Positions 9,200 to 18,256 of a DNA stretch of 64,000 nt are shown here, piece after piece; within the stretch, counting starts at the first letter, position 1; every line of letters starts with the position of its first letter. The notes beneath the pieces are model-generated. The model was not told the DNA's origin. It saw only the letters and a program-made list of their open reading frames with translations, and ran no database searches. The stretch comes from Prauserella cavernicola (GTDB taxonomy: Bacteria; Actinomycetota; Actinomycetes; Mycobacteriales; Pseudonocardiaceae), in NCBI RefSeq assembly GCF_016595675.1, contig NZ_JAENJH010000008.1, forward strand, positions 237,577 to 301,576, written 5' to 3'. The translations under genes and the position numbers were made by a program.

Positions 9200-9790
9200 G
9201 TGGGTGCAGGCGAAGAGGCGATGTCGGCGACCGCGAATCCGGCCAAACGCGCGGACGCCCGACGGAACGAGAAGGCGCTGCTCGATGCCGCGGCGTCGGT
9301 GTTCGTCACCGACGGGGTGGACGCGCCGGTACGCCGGATCGCCGCCGAGGCGGGCGTCGGCATGGGGACGATCTACCGACACTTCCCCACGCGCGCCGAC
9401 CTCGTCGTGGCGGTGTACCGGCACCAGGTCGAGGCGTGCGCCGAAGCCGGGCCGGCCCTGCTCGCGACGGCGACGTCACCGTTCGCCGCGATGGGTCAGT
9501 GGGTGAGCCTCTTCGTGGACTTCCTGGTGACCAAACACGGCCTCGCCGCGGCGATGCGTGACGACCCGGATGGCTTTGCCGCCCTGCACGCACTGTTCCT
9601 CGATCGCCTGGTGCCGGTGCTCGCCGACATCCTCTCCGCCGCCCGCGACGCGGCCGAGGTCACGGCTGACGTCACCGCCTACCAACTACTTCGCGCGATC
9701 GGCGACATCTGCGCGGGTGCCGAGCGGGTCGACCCCGAGTACGACGCGCGGCTGACCGTTCGGCTCTTGCTCGAGGGATGCAGGCGGTAG
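9200..9790 (+). CDS. TetR-family transcriptional regulator
   Basis: A 196-residue TetR-type repressor. The helix-turn-helix (EKALLDAAASVFVTDGVDAPVRRIAAEAGVGMGTIYRHFPTRADLVVAVY, in two overlapping helices) is canonical, followed by an all-helical ligand-binding domain with a SBP-like C-terminus. The GTG at 9200 is chosen because AAAGGAG lies six bases upstream (9187-9193); ATG at 9221 is a weaker alternative. It is divergent from the alpha/beta hydrolase gene, and two matching palindromes lie in the shared promoter region. Confidence 0.87.
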   Translation: MGAGEEAMSATANPAKRADARRNEKALLDAAASVFVTDGVDAPVRRIAAEAGVGMGTIYRHFPTRADLVVAVYRHQVEACAEAGPALLATATSPFAAMGQWVSLFVDFLVTKHGLAAAMRDDPDGFAALHALFLDRLVPVLADILSAARDAAEVTADVTAYQLLRAIGDICAGAERVDPEYDARLTVRLLLEGCRR

Positions 9791-10363
9791 AACCAGGAGC
9801 TACCCGGCGGCGAACGAAACGATCGGAATCTTCAGCTCTCGCCGCACCTCCGAGGCGACGACTCCATCGTCATCGGCGTTGTCAGCACGCCCGAGGTCCG
9901 GCCCGCGCACCGCCCGCACGGCGAGGCCGGACTGAACGGCGTGTCCGTCATGCCGGGCAGTCGTAGCTGATCCGCGGCGCCGCACGGCGCGCAGCGCCGA
10001 GCCGAGAACCTCCGCGAGGGCAGGACGCGGCACTCGTCATCGCTGCCGGCAACTTGCTCGCCAGAACACCGTCGACCTGTTGACTCGCGGTAGAAGCAGG
10101 GTGCGTTCATTACGAGGAGCCCCACTCCCCCACCAGAAGCCCCGGTACGGCACCCGTACCGGGGCTTCTGGGATATGTCTGAATAGAACCTTGTGACCGA
10201 GTCGAGCTTGGCGACGCACTCGACTATGTCCTGCCCGCCGGACGAGTTCACCAACGCGGTCGGCCTGACACTAGTCGTGGCGCCCCCGCTCCATGGACAG
10301 GACGTCCCGATCATCGCGCCCACTTAGGTGTCCGGGGTTGCGAAGGCCGCCCGTAAGCTGAAC
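9791..10363. other. Non-coding or decayed stretch
   Basis: No ORF here has convincing coding character. A short minus-strand frame ending at 9800 (DDGVVASEVRRELKIPIVSFAAG) looks like a leftover protein C-terminus that I cannot assign. The only strong signal is the hairpin at 10135-10169. Together with the IS3 remnant that follows, this appears to be a degraded insertion zone. Confidence 0.5.
10135..10169. terminator. Perfect 16-bp hairpin, probable bidirectional terminator
   Basis: AGAAGCCCCGGTACGG (10135-10150) is followed by a 3-base loop CAC and its exact complement (10154-10169). There is no T-tract on either side, which is common for actinobacterial terminators. No intact gene ends immediately next to it, so it may be left from a lost gene. 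Confidence 0.6.
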
Positions 10364-10970
10364 TCAAGATTTGTCGACAGTTGTGGATGTCTCAGCGATC
10401 AGGGAATCAACCACGGACCTCCACATCGCTGATTCCTGGCAGAACGCGCCGCAGCCATCCGGATCGGTGTATTGACTGCCGGCGTCGGAGTGGTGGATCA
10501 GTCCGGGCTCGACCGGGTGGCCGTAATGATCACGGCGCCAGAGGGCCATGTTGAGGGCCTTGGACACCAACGTGGTTGTGTTCGAACTCGAGGCGGTCCA
10601 GCCGACGATCGCGCGGGAGTAGGCGTCGATGACGAAGGCGACGTAGGACCATCCGGTCCAGGTCGCCACGTAGGTGAAGTCCGCGACCCACACACGGTTG
10701 GGCTCCTGTGCGGTGAAGTCCCTGTTGAGCTTGTCACCGGCGCGTATGCCGTCCTTGGCAGGGGTCGTGGTGCGCCGCTTATGACCCCGCGCCACGCCGT
10801 TCATGCCCAGTTCGCGCATGATCCGGTCGACGGTGCATCGACCAACGGGGCGATCGCCCGCGCTGCGGCATACGGCGACTCGAACTCGTCCAACCGCTCC
10901 AAGACCAGACGAACAGCCTTCTCACGGACCTCACGCGGGTAACGCTTCGACACGATGACGACCATCTTCC
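10364..10970 (-). pseudogene. IS3-family transposase remnant (internally deleted)
   Basis: Reading from about 10970 downward, an OrfA-like start (MVVIVSKRYPREVREKAVRL...LERLDEFESPYAAARAI) is joined after about 45 residues to the middle of OrfB (IMRELGMNGVARGHKRRTT...NRVWVADFTYVATWTGWSYVAFVIDAYSRAIVGW), in a different frame. Much of OrfA and the N-terminal part of OrfB are missing. The DDE core has its first Asp (VADFTYV) and the second (HHSDAGSQYT), but the sequence diverges after SQYT and stops without the conserved C-terminal Glu region. No clear terminal inverted repeats remain. It is an inactive relic. Confidence 0.75.
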
Positions 10971-11195
10971 CTCAGACAAGAAGCGGCCCCCAACCCGTGA
11001 CGGTTCACGTATCCCCAGCCGTGCCATGCTCCGAGATGGCGGATGAACGGATGCCGGTCGAGAACCTCGCCGCAGCCATCCGGGTTGCGCTGGGCCCGCA
11101 CACCCGAGGCCGCGCCGACGCTGAGCACACCACCGGCCTTTCGATGAACGCGCGCGACGTTTACGGCGCCCCGCCGCCATCGCGCTCTACACCAC

Positions 11196-11945
11196 TCACT
11201 CTCCGGCCAATACGGAGAAAGCGCGCCGCACCACCTCCGCCTGCGCGGGCGAGAGTTCCTCAAGGAAATCTCGTGCCGTGTGTGCGGCTCGGGGCGCAGC
11301 GGCCGGCGGCAGTAGACCGAGCAGGCCCCGGGGAAGACTCTCCGCCAGTTCGGCGGCCAGTACGCCGATCCGCGGATCGTCCGGGTCCGCGTCTTCGAGT
11401 TCGTCCATTGCCTGATAGAACCGCCGCATCCGGTCCGGGTAGTCGGGGTCGGCGGCCAGTGCGTTCGCCAGGTCCGCGATCTCGCGCCGGGGTGCATCGC
11501 CGATGGAACTGTCCAACAACGCAAGCCATTCGCGTTCTCTCGCGGCCAGGCCGGACGCGCCGTCCGGCAGGTTGCCGAGCAAAGCGGCGACCCCGTCCGA
11601 GACCGGGTCGTCGGGATGCAGCGACTCCCGTCGCAGCAGATCCGCCAGCCGGGCTCGCCTGCGGCGGATTTCCTCCTCCTGACTCGCCAGGTCGGCATCC
11701 AGCTCCGCCAGCAACACCCGCAGATTCGTCTTGGCATCACTGGCGATCACTTCCCGCACCTCGCCGAGGCTGAGCCCCAGCTCGGTCAGCCGCTTCACGC
11801 GGGCGAGCACCACCGCGTCCCGCAGCGTGTACTCCCGATAGCCATTGGCCAACCGTGAGGGCTCCGGCAGCACATCGAGTTTGTGGTAGTGGCGCACGGC
11901 CCTGGTCGATATGCCGACCAGTCCTGCCAGTTCGCCGATCCGCAT
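11196..11945 (-). CDS. MerR-family transcriptional regulator
   Basis: A 249-residue MerR-type activator. The N-terminal domain (MRIGELAGLVGISTRAVRHYHKL...NGYREYTLRDAVVLARVKRL) is a textbook MerR winged helix, followed by a coiled-coil dimerisation helix (about residues 75-115) and a long alpha-helical effector domain. ATG at 11945 is chosen because it starts directly at the conserved RIGELA; a longer in-frame extension would overlap the promoter. It is divergent from drrAB-type transporter genes whose promoter has MerR hallmarks, so it very likely controls drug-responsive export. Confidence 0.9.
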   Translation of the reverse strand: MRIGELAGLVGISTRAVRHYHKLDVLPEPSRLANGYREYTLRDAVVLARVKRLTELGLSLGEVREVIASDAKTNLRVLLAELDADLASQEEEIRRRRARLADLLRRESLHPDDPVSDGVAALLGNLPDGASGLAAREREWLALLDSSIGDAPRREIADLANALAADPDYPDRMRRFYQAMDELEDADPDDPRIGVLAAELAESLPRGLLGLLPPAAAPRAAHTARDFLEELSPAQAEVVRRAFSVLAGE

Positions 11946-11973
11946 GCGTTCAGAAAACCTCAACGCCACGTGC

Positions 11974-12015
11974 AGGTCAACGGCTTGACCTTGTCGCGAC
12001 GTCAAGGTTTGTACT
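11974..12015 (+). promoter_or_regulatory. MerR-type promoter with 19-bp spacer and operator dyad
   Basis: TTGACC (11985-11990, -35) and TTGTAC (12009-12014) or TGTACT (12010-12015, -10) are separated by 18-19 bases, longer than the usual 17 and typical of MerR-activated promoters. The spacer contains the dyad ACCTTG-tcgcgacgt-CAAGGT (11988-12008). A second overlapping dyad AGGTCAA-cggc-TTGACCT lies at 11974-11991. The ribosome binding site AAAGGAGGAG (12024-12033) precedes the ATG at 12037. Confidence 0.75.
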
Positions 12016-12036
12016 CGTTGGCGAAAGGAGGAGCAC

Positions 12037-13026
12037 ATGCTCGACGTTGAGAAAGATAGGGAACCGGTGATCTGGGCGGAAGGGCTCACCAAACGGTTCG
12101 GCAAGGTCCAGGCGCTCGATGGGCTCGACCTCTCGGTGCCGGCGGGTACCTGTTATGGCCTGCTCGGCCCGAACGGCGCGGGCAAGACCACCGCGGTACG
12201 GGTGTTCGCCACCATCACCAGGCCGGACGGCGGCGAGGTCAGGGTGGCTGGGCACGACGTGGTCAGGGACGCGCGCCAGGTCCGCCGGCAGATCGGCCTG
12301 GCCGGCCAGCACGCGGCGCTTGACGAGGAGCTGACCGGCAGGGAGAACCTCCAGATCATCGGCAGGCTGTTCCACCTCGGCAGGCGGACCGCGCGCAGGC
12401 AGGCGGACCATCTGCTGGAGAAGTACTCCTTGGACCATGCGGCGGACCGGCTGGTCAAGACCTACTCAGGCGGTATGCGGCGCAGACTTGACCTGATCGC
12501 CAGCCTGATCATCTCGCCGACCGTTCTCTTCCTCGATGAGCCGACCGCCGGACTGGACCCCCGGAGCAGACTCCAGATCTGGGAGACGGTACGGGCGCTG
12601 GTCGCCGACGGCACGACAGTCATGCTCACGACCCAGTACCTCGACGAGGCCGACCAGCTTGCCGCACAGATCGCTGTGGTCGACGCGGGCACGGTCGTGG
12701 CGCGCGGCACCCCCGACGAACTCAAGGCGATCATTGGAAGCAGAGTCGATGTCGCGCTCGCGCCGGAGGCGAGCCTGGCCGACAGCGCGCTCGCGCTCAG
12801 AGCCATCGCGGCGGACGGCGCGGTGCCGGACGTCGACGAGGACGGCCGGACGCTCAGCGTTCCCGTCGCCGCCGACTCGTTCACGTTGCCCGCCGTCGTA
12901 CGGCAGTTGGACAGCGCGGGCATCGACGTACTTGACGTCGGTATCCGGCGCCCCACCCTGGACGAGGTTTTCCTCACCATCACCGGAAACAACAGCAAAG
13001 CCGAACACGAAAGCCTCGTGCCATGA
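12037..13026 (+). CDS. ABC transporter ATP-binding protein, DrrA type
   Basis: A 329-residue ABC ATPase of the daunorubicin-resistance family. It has Walker A (LLGPNGAGKTTAV near residue 46), the Q-loop region (GLAGQHAALDEELTGRENL), signature KTYSGGMRRRLDLIASLI near 145, Walker B (VLFLDEPTAGLDP near 167) and the H-loop equivalent TTQYLDEAD, then the DrrA-type C-terminal extension. It would energise export of a hydrophobic or glycosylated compound, working with the permease encoded next, which it overlaps by four bases. MerR-type control upstream suggests induction by the exported drug. It may serve the RiPP cluster that ends three bases beyond the following operon gene. Confidence 0.92.
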   Translation: MLDVEKDREPVIWAEGLTKRFGKVQALDGLDLSVPAGTCYGLLGPNGAGKTTAVRVFATITRPDGGEVRVAGHDVVRDARQVRRQIGLAGQHAALDEELTGRENLQIIGRLFHLGRRTARRQADHLLEKYSLDHAADRLVKTYSGGMRRRLDLIASLIISPTVLFLDEPTAGLDPRSRLQIWETVRALVADGTTVMLTTQYLDEADQLAAQIAVVDAGTVVARGTPDELKAIIGSRVDVALAPEASLADSALALRAIAADGAVPDVDEDGRTLSVPVAADSFTLPAVVRQLDSAGIDVLDVGIRRPTLDEVFLTITGNNSKAEHESLVP

Positions 13027-13841
13027 CTCAGCCCCTGCAGCGAAAGACGACACCGTTGACCGGCTTCGGTGACGGCCTCACCATCATGATCCGCAACCTG
13101 CTCAAGCTCAAGCACAAGCCCGGTCAGATCATCGCCGAGCTGATCGTGCCGGTGGTGATGGTGCTGCTGTTCGGCTACGTGTTCGGCAGCGCGATCGCGA
13201 TCGAGAACGGCAGCAGCTACCTCGAGTACCTCATGCCCGGCCTGCTCGTGATGGGGGCAGTGCTGGGTGCGCTGAGCTCGCTCACAGCGATCGCGAGGGA
13301 CAACGGCCTCGGCGTCATGGACCGGTTCCGTTCCATGCCCATGGAACGCTGGTCGGTGCCGTTCGGACAGACCGCGGCGACACTGGTGATCGGCGTCGTC
13401 GGGCTGGTGACCATGTCGGTGGTAGGGCTCATCTTCGGCTGGCGCGCCCACAATGGACTCGTGCCCGCGCTCGGCGCCTTCGGGCTGATCCTTTTGCTGT
13501 ACTACGCGGTGTCCTGGCTCGGAGCCGTGCTCGGCAGTCTGGTCGACAACGAGGAGACCGCGGCCCGGCTGATGATGCTGGCCTTACCCCTCGTGATGAT
13601 CTCGAACGTCTTCGTTCCCACCGGCGGGATGCCCTCGGCGCTGCGCGCGCTGGCCGACTGGAACCCCGTGAGCGCGGCGGTCACCGCCTGCCGTGAGCTG
13701 TTCGGGAACCCTGGCGCGCCCTCCGGTGACCTGGCCTGGCCCATGGCCAACCCCGTGCCCGCCACGATCGGCGCCTCGGCGCTGATCCTGCTGGTGTGCG
13801 TCCCCCTCGCTGTGTACCGCTTCCAGAAGGAAGCGTCCTGA
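13023..13841 (+). CDS. ABC-2-type permease, DrrB type
   Basis: A 272-residue membrane protein with six hydrophobic segments and the ABC-2 permease layout (N-terminal KTTPLTGFGDGLTIMIRNLLKLK; first membrane segment VPVVMVLLFGYVFGS; central AARLMMLALPLVMISNVFVPTGGMP; C-terminal ALILLVCVPLAVYRF). It pairs with the upstream DrrA-type ATPase (ATGA overlap). The codon for Leu at 13584-13586 is TTA, rare in this GC context and in streptomycetes a bldA-dependent codon. Confidence 0.9.
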   Translation: MTQPLQRKTTPLTGFGDGLTIMIRNLLKLKHKPGQIIAELIVPVVMVLLFGYVFGSAIAIENGSSYLEYLMPGLLVMGAVLGALSSLTAIARDNGLGVMDRFRSMPMERWSVPFGQTAATLVIGVVGLVTMSVVGLIFGWRAHNGLVPALGAFGLILLLYYAVSWLGAVLGSLVDNEETAARLMMLALPLVMISNVFVPTGGMPSALRALADWNPVSAAVTACRELFGNPGAPSGDLAWPMANPVPATIGASALILLVCVPLAVYRFQKEAS

Positions 13842-13860
13842 CCCGGAACGGGTACTCACC

Positions 13861-14829
13861 ATGCTTGCCGTGACCGCCACGGGAACCGATGCCCTCCGGC
13901 CGCTGGAACACCTCGGCCTCGGCGAGTATCCCGAACCTGAGCCCGCCCCTGGCTGGGCAAAGGTCCGGGTACTCGCGACATCACTCAACCACCACGACCT
14001 GTGGACACTGCGCGGGGTCGGCCCTCCCGGCCAGCGCCTGCCCATCGTGCTGGGCAGCGAGGCCGCGGGCGTCGACGAAGACGGTAACGAGGTGATCGTG
14101 TACCCGGTCATCTCCCACGGCGAGCAACACGCCGACGACACGCCGGCCCCGGAACACAGCGTCCTTAGCGAGGTTCACGACGGGACCTTTGCCGAGTACC
14201 TGGCAGTGCCGCGGCGAAACCTCGTGCGCAAGCCGCCCTGGCTGAGTTTCGAGGAAGCCGCGTGCCTCCCGGGAACCTGGCTGACCGCGTACAGCATGTT
14301 GTTCGGGGCCATGCGGTTGCCGCCGGGCGGGACGGTACTGGTGCAGGGCGCCGGCGGTGGAGTCGCCACAGCCCTCGTATGCCTGGGTGCCGCGGCAGGA
14401 CACCGGGTCTGGGTGACCAGTCGCAGCGAGGACAAACGCCATCGTGCCCTTCAACTGGGCGCACACGCGGCATTCGTCCCCGGACAGCGATTGCCGGAGC
14501 GGGTGGACGCGGTGTTGGAAACGGTGGGCGCGGCGACCTGGGGACACTCGATCAGGTCCGTACGAGCAGGCGGGCGGATCGTCGTCAGCGGCGCCACCAC
14601 AGGCAGCGGGCCGCCCGCTGAGCTGTCGCAGGTCGTCGCCCGACAACTGTCGATCGTCGGTGTCAAACTCGGTACGCTGCGCCAGCTGGAACAGCTTGTG
14701 ACGTTCTGCGACCAGGCACTCGCGCGGCCTGTGCTGAATTCGGTGCTCCCGCTGTGCCGGGCGCGTGAGGGATTCGCGGCGCTGGACCGCGGCGACGTGT
14801 TCGGGAAGATCGTGTTCTCGCTCGGCTGA
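13861..14829 (+). CDS. Zinc-type alcohol dehydrogenase-like oxidoreductase (MDR superfamily)
   Basis: A 322-residue MDR protein. The N-terminal GroES-like domain contains TSLNHHDLWTLRGVG and GSEAAGVDEDGNEV; the Rossmann fold begins at GGTVLVQGAGGGVATALVCLGAAAGHRVWVTSR near residue 157. It lacks the structural-zinc cysteine lobe, so it is more like a quinone oxidoreductase/enoyl reductase using NADPH. It lies 19 bases after drrB and is probably in the same MerR-regulated operon. It could modify the exported compound or act in detoxification; this is inference. It converges with the RiPP/sugar operon, leaving three bases between stop codons. Confidence 0.82.
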   Translation: MLAVTATGTDALRPLEHLGLGEYPEPEPAPGWAKVRVLATSLNHHDLWTLRGVGPPGQRLPIVLGSEAAGVDEDGNEVIVYPVISHGEQHADDTPAPEHSVLSEVHDGTFAEYLAVPRRNLVRKPPWLSFEEAACLPGTWLTAYSMLFGAMRLPPGGTVLVQGAGGGVATALVCLGAAAGHRVWVTSRSEDKRHRALQLGAHAAFVPGQRLPERVDAVLETVGAATWGHSIRSVRAGGRIVVSGATTGSGPPAELSQVVARQLSIVGVKLGTLRQLEQLVTFCDQALARPVLNSVLPLCRAREGFAALDRGDVFGKIVFSLG

Positions 14830-14832
14830 GGT

Positions 14833-15786
14833 TCAGAACCCGGACAGAATGGTGGCCAGTTCGGCGAGGGTGGCCCGGGTTCCGTACCGGCTGTGCACTC
14901 CGCTCAAGTTGAGCACCAGCTCGTCCACTCCGGCCTCGGCGAACTCCGTCGCCTGACTGACCAGCTCCTCCACGGTACCGGCCAGGAAGCCACCACCGGC
15001 GACGAGCCTCGACGCGGTCGCCGCGAGATCGTGCTCGTCGACATCGATGCGTGATCTGCGCAGCATGTCACGGTAGTGCGAGGCGCGGAGGTGCGGTTCG
15101 CTCCCAGCCAGGGCGATCTCGGCGGGCTCGCGGTCCGGTGCGGCGAGGCACACGGGGATGACTGTCACCAGCCTGGGGCGTGGCCTGCCGGCGGCGGCCG
15201 CACCGGCACACAGTTCGGGAACGACCGACTCCCGCAGGTACCGCGCCGGGGTCAGCCAGGTGATCGCGACATCCGCGACGCACCCGGCCAGCCGGGCCAT
15301 CCGGGGACGCAGCACGCCCAGGCCGATCTCGACCGGTGGTGCGGGGACGAACGGCAGCCGAAGGTGACCGCTGACGTAATCACCGTCGTGATCCATCGGC
15401 TCCCCCGCCAGCAGCGCCCGCACGGCTTCCACGTACTCACGCACGGCGGTCAGCGGACTGGCGTAGGGCGCGCCGAGCACCGAACGCTGGAAGTCCCGGG
15501 AACCCGGACCGAAACCCGCGACGAAGGGATGACCGGACGCGACGGCCACCGAGCGCGCCTGGAGCGCGGCGGCGAACGGATGCGAGAGCGGCGTCAGAGT
15601 CACGCCGGCTCCCATCGGCACCCGGAACCCGGCGGCCGCGGCCGCGGCGAAGACCAGATGAGTCTCGACGGTCAGGTTCTGACCGAACCACATCCGGCCA
15701 GCACGGCTCCATTGCGCCAGTCCGGCGAAGGGGAGCACCTGCTCGACCCGAGTGGGCATCAACGGAACGAAGAAGGAGACCTTCAT
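14833..15786 (-). CDS. Luciferase-like (probable F420-dependent) oxidoreductase
   Basis: A 317-residue LLM-class flavin/F420 oxidoreductase (MKVSFFVPLMPTRVEQVLPFAGLAQWS; conserved VPMGAGVTLTPLSHPFAAALQARSVAVASGHPFVAGFGPGS). The ATG at 15786 overlaps the stop of the preceding P450-like gene (ATGA). It is the last gene of the long RiPP/sugar operon. In lexapeptide-type class V lanthipeptides an F420H2-dependent enzyme (LxmJ, LanJC type) reduces dehydroalanine to D-alanine; a similar job, or another reduction of the peptide or sugar, is plausible here. Family assignment is solid and the role is inferred from context. Confidence 0.82.
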   Translation of the reverse strand: MKVSFFVPLMPTRVEQVLPFAGLAQWSRAGRMWFGQNLTVETHLVFAAAAAAGFRVPMGAGVTLTPLSHPFAAALQARSVAVASGHPFVAGFGPGSRDFQRSVLGAPYASPLTAVREYVEAVRALLAGEPMDHDGDYVSGHLRLPFVPAPPVEIGLGVLRPRMARLAGCVADVAITWLTPARYLRESVVPELCAGAAAAGRPRPRLVTVIPVCLAAPDREPAEIALAGSEPHLRASHYRDMLRRSRIDVDEHDLAATASRLVAGGGFLAGTVEELVSQATEFAEAGVDELVLNLSGVHSRYGTRATLAELATILSGF

Positions 15787-16982
15787 GCGGCCCTCGTCGC
15801 CAGCGAAACCGGGAGCGAGAGCAGCCCCTGCGTCACTGGAGCATTCGGGCGACAGATGGGCTGCCCCATCGGGATGACTCCTGAAAACGTGTTCATCAGT
15901 GCTCGCACCGAGGTTGTGGCACAGCGCCGGACGAACGCGGGTACGAGCCCTGCCGCGAGACCGCAGCGCCACACGAGTGGTTCCGCTTCCCCAGCACCGT
16001 CCGTCGGCTCCGCGAGCAGGGCGACGACGGGGGTGTCCGCCTCCACCCACAGGCCGTCGAGGTCGAAGTCCACCTGCGAGACAAGCGTCGTGAACCGGAC
16101 GGGCGGAGCATGCCGCAGGATGTCGTCCACGGCGCGTTCAGCGTGCTTCGCCGTCCAGAGTCCATTCGCCAGCAGTCCGGCGAGCGCCGCCGCCGCGAGG
16201 TCGGCCGCCATTCGCGTGCCCACCACGACCAGCCCCGTCACGAGTTCCCGCACGTCCTCGACACTCGCTCCCGTACGTCTCGCCGCACCCAGCAAAGCGC
16301 TCAGCAGGTCCTCTGCGCCCGGCTCGGCCACCCGCTGTACGACAAGCGCGGCGACGTCATCCCGGACCCGCGCAGCCGTCGTCAGCAACCGTTCCGCGGT
16401 CTCCAGCGACGGTGGGCTCGACAACGCGTCCAGGACCGGAGCGAGATCGGCCACGCTCGGCGCGACCGACTCCGGCAGTTCCATCAACTCGCCGAGCGCT
16501 GCGACCGCAACGGGTTCGCAGTAGGCGCTCACCAGATCCACGGTTCCCGTCAGTGTCTCGGCCAGGCGATAGCAGGCCCGCTCCGCGGGCCCCCAGTCCG
16601 GCCCGGCCGCGGCGGCCAGCACCGCCAGGCGCCGCACTCTGTCCGGCGTGGGCTGCGGTGCGACACCGTCCAGCGGGAGCACGTGACAACACGGCCGGTT
16701 CCACCGCGGGCCCCGCACCGCGTGCGCTCGCGCACCTCCCGGATGGCTGCCCGCCAGCCGTGAGTCGGCCAGCAGTGCGCGCACGAGCCGACGATCCGTG
16801 ACGATCCACGCTCCCAGCTCGCTGCGCCAGACCGGCCCGCGTTGCTCGAGCGACATCGTCGTGTGGTCCTCTGCCCGCAAGAGCAGTGCGTACGGATCTC
16901 CCATCTCCCCTGCCATCCACTGCAGACTGCGCAGGGTCGTCAGATGCCTGCCCAGTTCCGCTCTGGCTTCCACCGCGCTCAC
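15783..16982 (-). CDS. P450-derived glycosyltransferase activator (EryCII/DesVIII type)
   Basis: A 399-residue cytochrome P450-like protein with no haem-binding Cys motif (no FGxGxHxCxG) and no I-helix acid/Thr pair, as in EryCII, DesVIII and related helpers. It still has P450 fold landmarks such as LRSLQWMAGEMGDPYALLLR, a degenerate I-helix TGLVVVGTRMAADLAAAALAGLL and DDILRHAPPVRFTTLVSQVDF. These proteins bind and activate a partner glycosyltransferase that attaches deoxyamino sugars. The partner is encoded immediately upstream; GTG at 16982 overlaps its stop codon (GTGA). Pairing strongly supports the assignment. Confidence 0.88.
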   Translation of the reverse strand: MSAVEARAELGRHLTTLRSLQWMAGEMGDPYALLLRAEDHTTMSLEQRGPVWRSELGAWIVTDRRLVRALLADSRLAGSHPGGARAHAVRGPRWNRPCCHVLPLDGVAPQPTPDRVRRLAVLAAAAGPDWGPAERACYRLAETLTGTVDLVSAYCEPVAVAALGELMELPESVAPSVADLAPVLDALSSPPSLETAERLLTTAARVRDDVAALVVQRVAEPGAEDLLSALLGAARRTGASVEDVRELVTGLVVVGTRMAADLAAAALAGLLANGLWTAKHAERAVDDILRHAPPVRFTTLVSQVDFDLDGLWVEADTPVVALLAEPTDGAGEAEPLVWRCGLAAGLVPAFVRRCATTSVRALMNTFSGVIPMGQPICRPNAPVTQGLLSLPVSLATRAA

Positions 16983-18253
16983 CGTGCACCCGCCTTCCCG
17001 GCGCCGAACTTCGCCGCCAGCTCGGCGAGCACCGGCACCAGTTCGGGCAGACCCATGACCCCCTCCATCTCGGCACACAGAGACCGGGCGGACTCCCGGT
17101 AGGACGCGTCACCCAGCACGTCGGTAAGGCGGTCCCGCAGCATGGCCGGCCGGAAGCCATTCCGTTCGACATGGACACCCGCGCCGAGGCGATCCAGTCT
17201 CACCGCCCTCGGGACCGTGTCCCACGAGCCGTCGGGCACGAGAAGCTGCGGAACGGCGTGCAACGAGGCCGACAGACCCGTACCGGCACCACCGTGATGC
17301 ACGATCGCCGAGCAGGTCGGCAGAACTGCCTCCAGCGGGACGAAATCCACCACGCGGACGTTGCCGGGTATCCGGTACCCGGCAACCAGCCGATGCGTTT
17401 GAACCGTCGCAACGACCTCGGCGTCGACCCCACCCACCGCGTCCAGCAGATCGGTCACGCCCTCCGCTTCGAACTCGGTGGCGTCTCGAAAGGACAGTCC
17501 GAAAGTCAGGCAGACCCGGGCGCCGGAGGCGGGCGGATCGAACTCAGGCACCGCCTCCGACCCACCGTGGTACGGCACGTAGCGGAAGGAGACCTGGTTC
17601 GGCAGCGGGTACTGTAGCGACGCCGGGTACGGGTTGAGTGTGAACTGACCGACGACCACGTCCTCGTCGAAGTCGCAGCCGAACCGGGCCAGGTTCCAGC
17701 CCAGCCATTCCCGGACCGGATCCTGGCGAGCAGAGGGATGCCGCCGCACCAGCAGGCGCAGGTAGTCCGACCGCATCGCCCCGAGCAAGTCCAGACCCGT
17801 GAGCAACCTGGCGTGCGCGGCACCGCACGCGCGAGCCGCGATCGGGGCCGCGAACATCGTCTCGTCCCACACGACAAGGTCCGGTTGCCATGCCCGCGCC
17901 GCGTGGACGAGGTCGTCCACGACAGGCCGGACACACAGCTCGTGGAAGGGAAACGTCGCCATCACGGTGAACCGCGTGTGCAGGAACTCAAAGGAGTTCT
18001 CCCCCGGCCGGTAGTCACTGAGGTCAAGTCCGGTCCGCCCCGGGTCCTCGGAAGGGAGGTTGTCCAGTACCTCGCCCCACCGCATCTCCTCCCCCACCGT
18101 GAGCGCCGGAAGCCCCGCCGCCATGACGTCGTGAACCAGATCCGGCTGGACTGCGAAACGGACCTCGTGCCCGGCGATGCGCAAAGCCCACGCCAGCGGA
18201 ACCTGGTGGTAGAGGTGAGTCCTCGCGGGGTAGGGCACGAACAGAACTCGCAT
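16979..18253 (-). CDS. Activator-dependent deoxysugar glycosyltransferase (EryCIII/DesVII type)
   Basis: A 424-residue GT-B fold glycosyltransferase of the macrolide family. It starts MRVLFVPYPARTHLYHQVPLAWALRIAGHEVRFA and carries the donor-binding signature VHHGGAGTGLSASLHAVPQLLVPDGSWDT near residue 317. Members transfer NDP-deoxysugars onto aglycones and need a P450-like partner, which is encoded next. In this operon the donor would be the dTDP-L-vancosamine-type sugar made by the neighbouring enzymes. The acceptor is unknown; because the operon opens with a RiPP precursor, a side chain such as Tyr of the core peptide is a candidate. Confidence 0.9.
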   Translation of the reverse strand: MRVLFVPYPARTHLYHQVPLAWALRIAGHEVRFAVQPDLVHDVMAAGLPALTVGEEMRWGEVLDNLPSEDPGRTGLDLSDYRPGENSFEFLHTRFTVMATFPFHELCVRPVVDDLVHAARAWQPDLVVWDETMFAAPIAARACGAAHARLLTGLDLLGAMRSDYLRLLVRRHPSARQDPVREWLGWNLARFGCDFDEDVVVGQFTLNPYPASLQYPLPNQVSFRYVPYHGGSEAVPEFDPPASGARVCLTFGLSFRDATEFEAEGVTDLLDAVGGVDAEVVATVQTHRLVAGYRIPGNVRVVDFVPLEAVLPTCSAIVHHGGAGTGLSASLHAVPQLLVPDGSWDTVPRAVRLDRLGAGVHVERNGFRPAMLRDRLTDVLGDASYRESARSLCAEMEGVMGLPELVPVLAELAAKFGAGKAGAR

Positions 18254-18256
18254 GGC

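Noticed and set aside
10081-10140. A possible tRNA 3' end (CCCCCACCA) before the hairpin at 10135
   Set aside because: No T-loop sequence, anticodon arm or acceptor complement could be found upstream.
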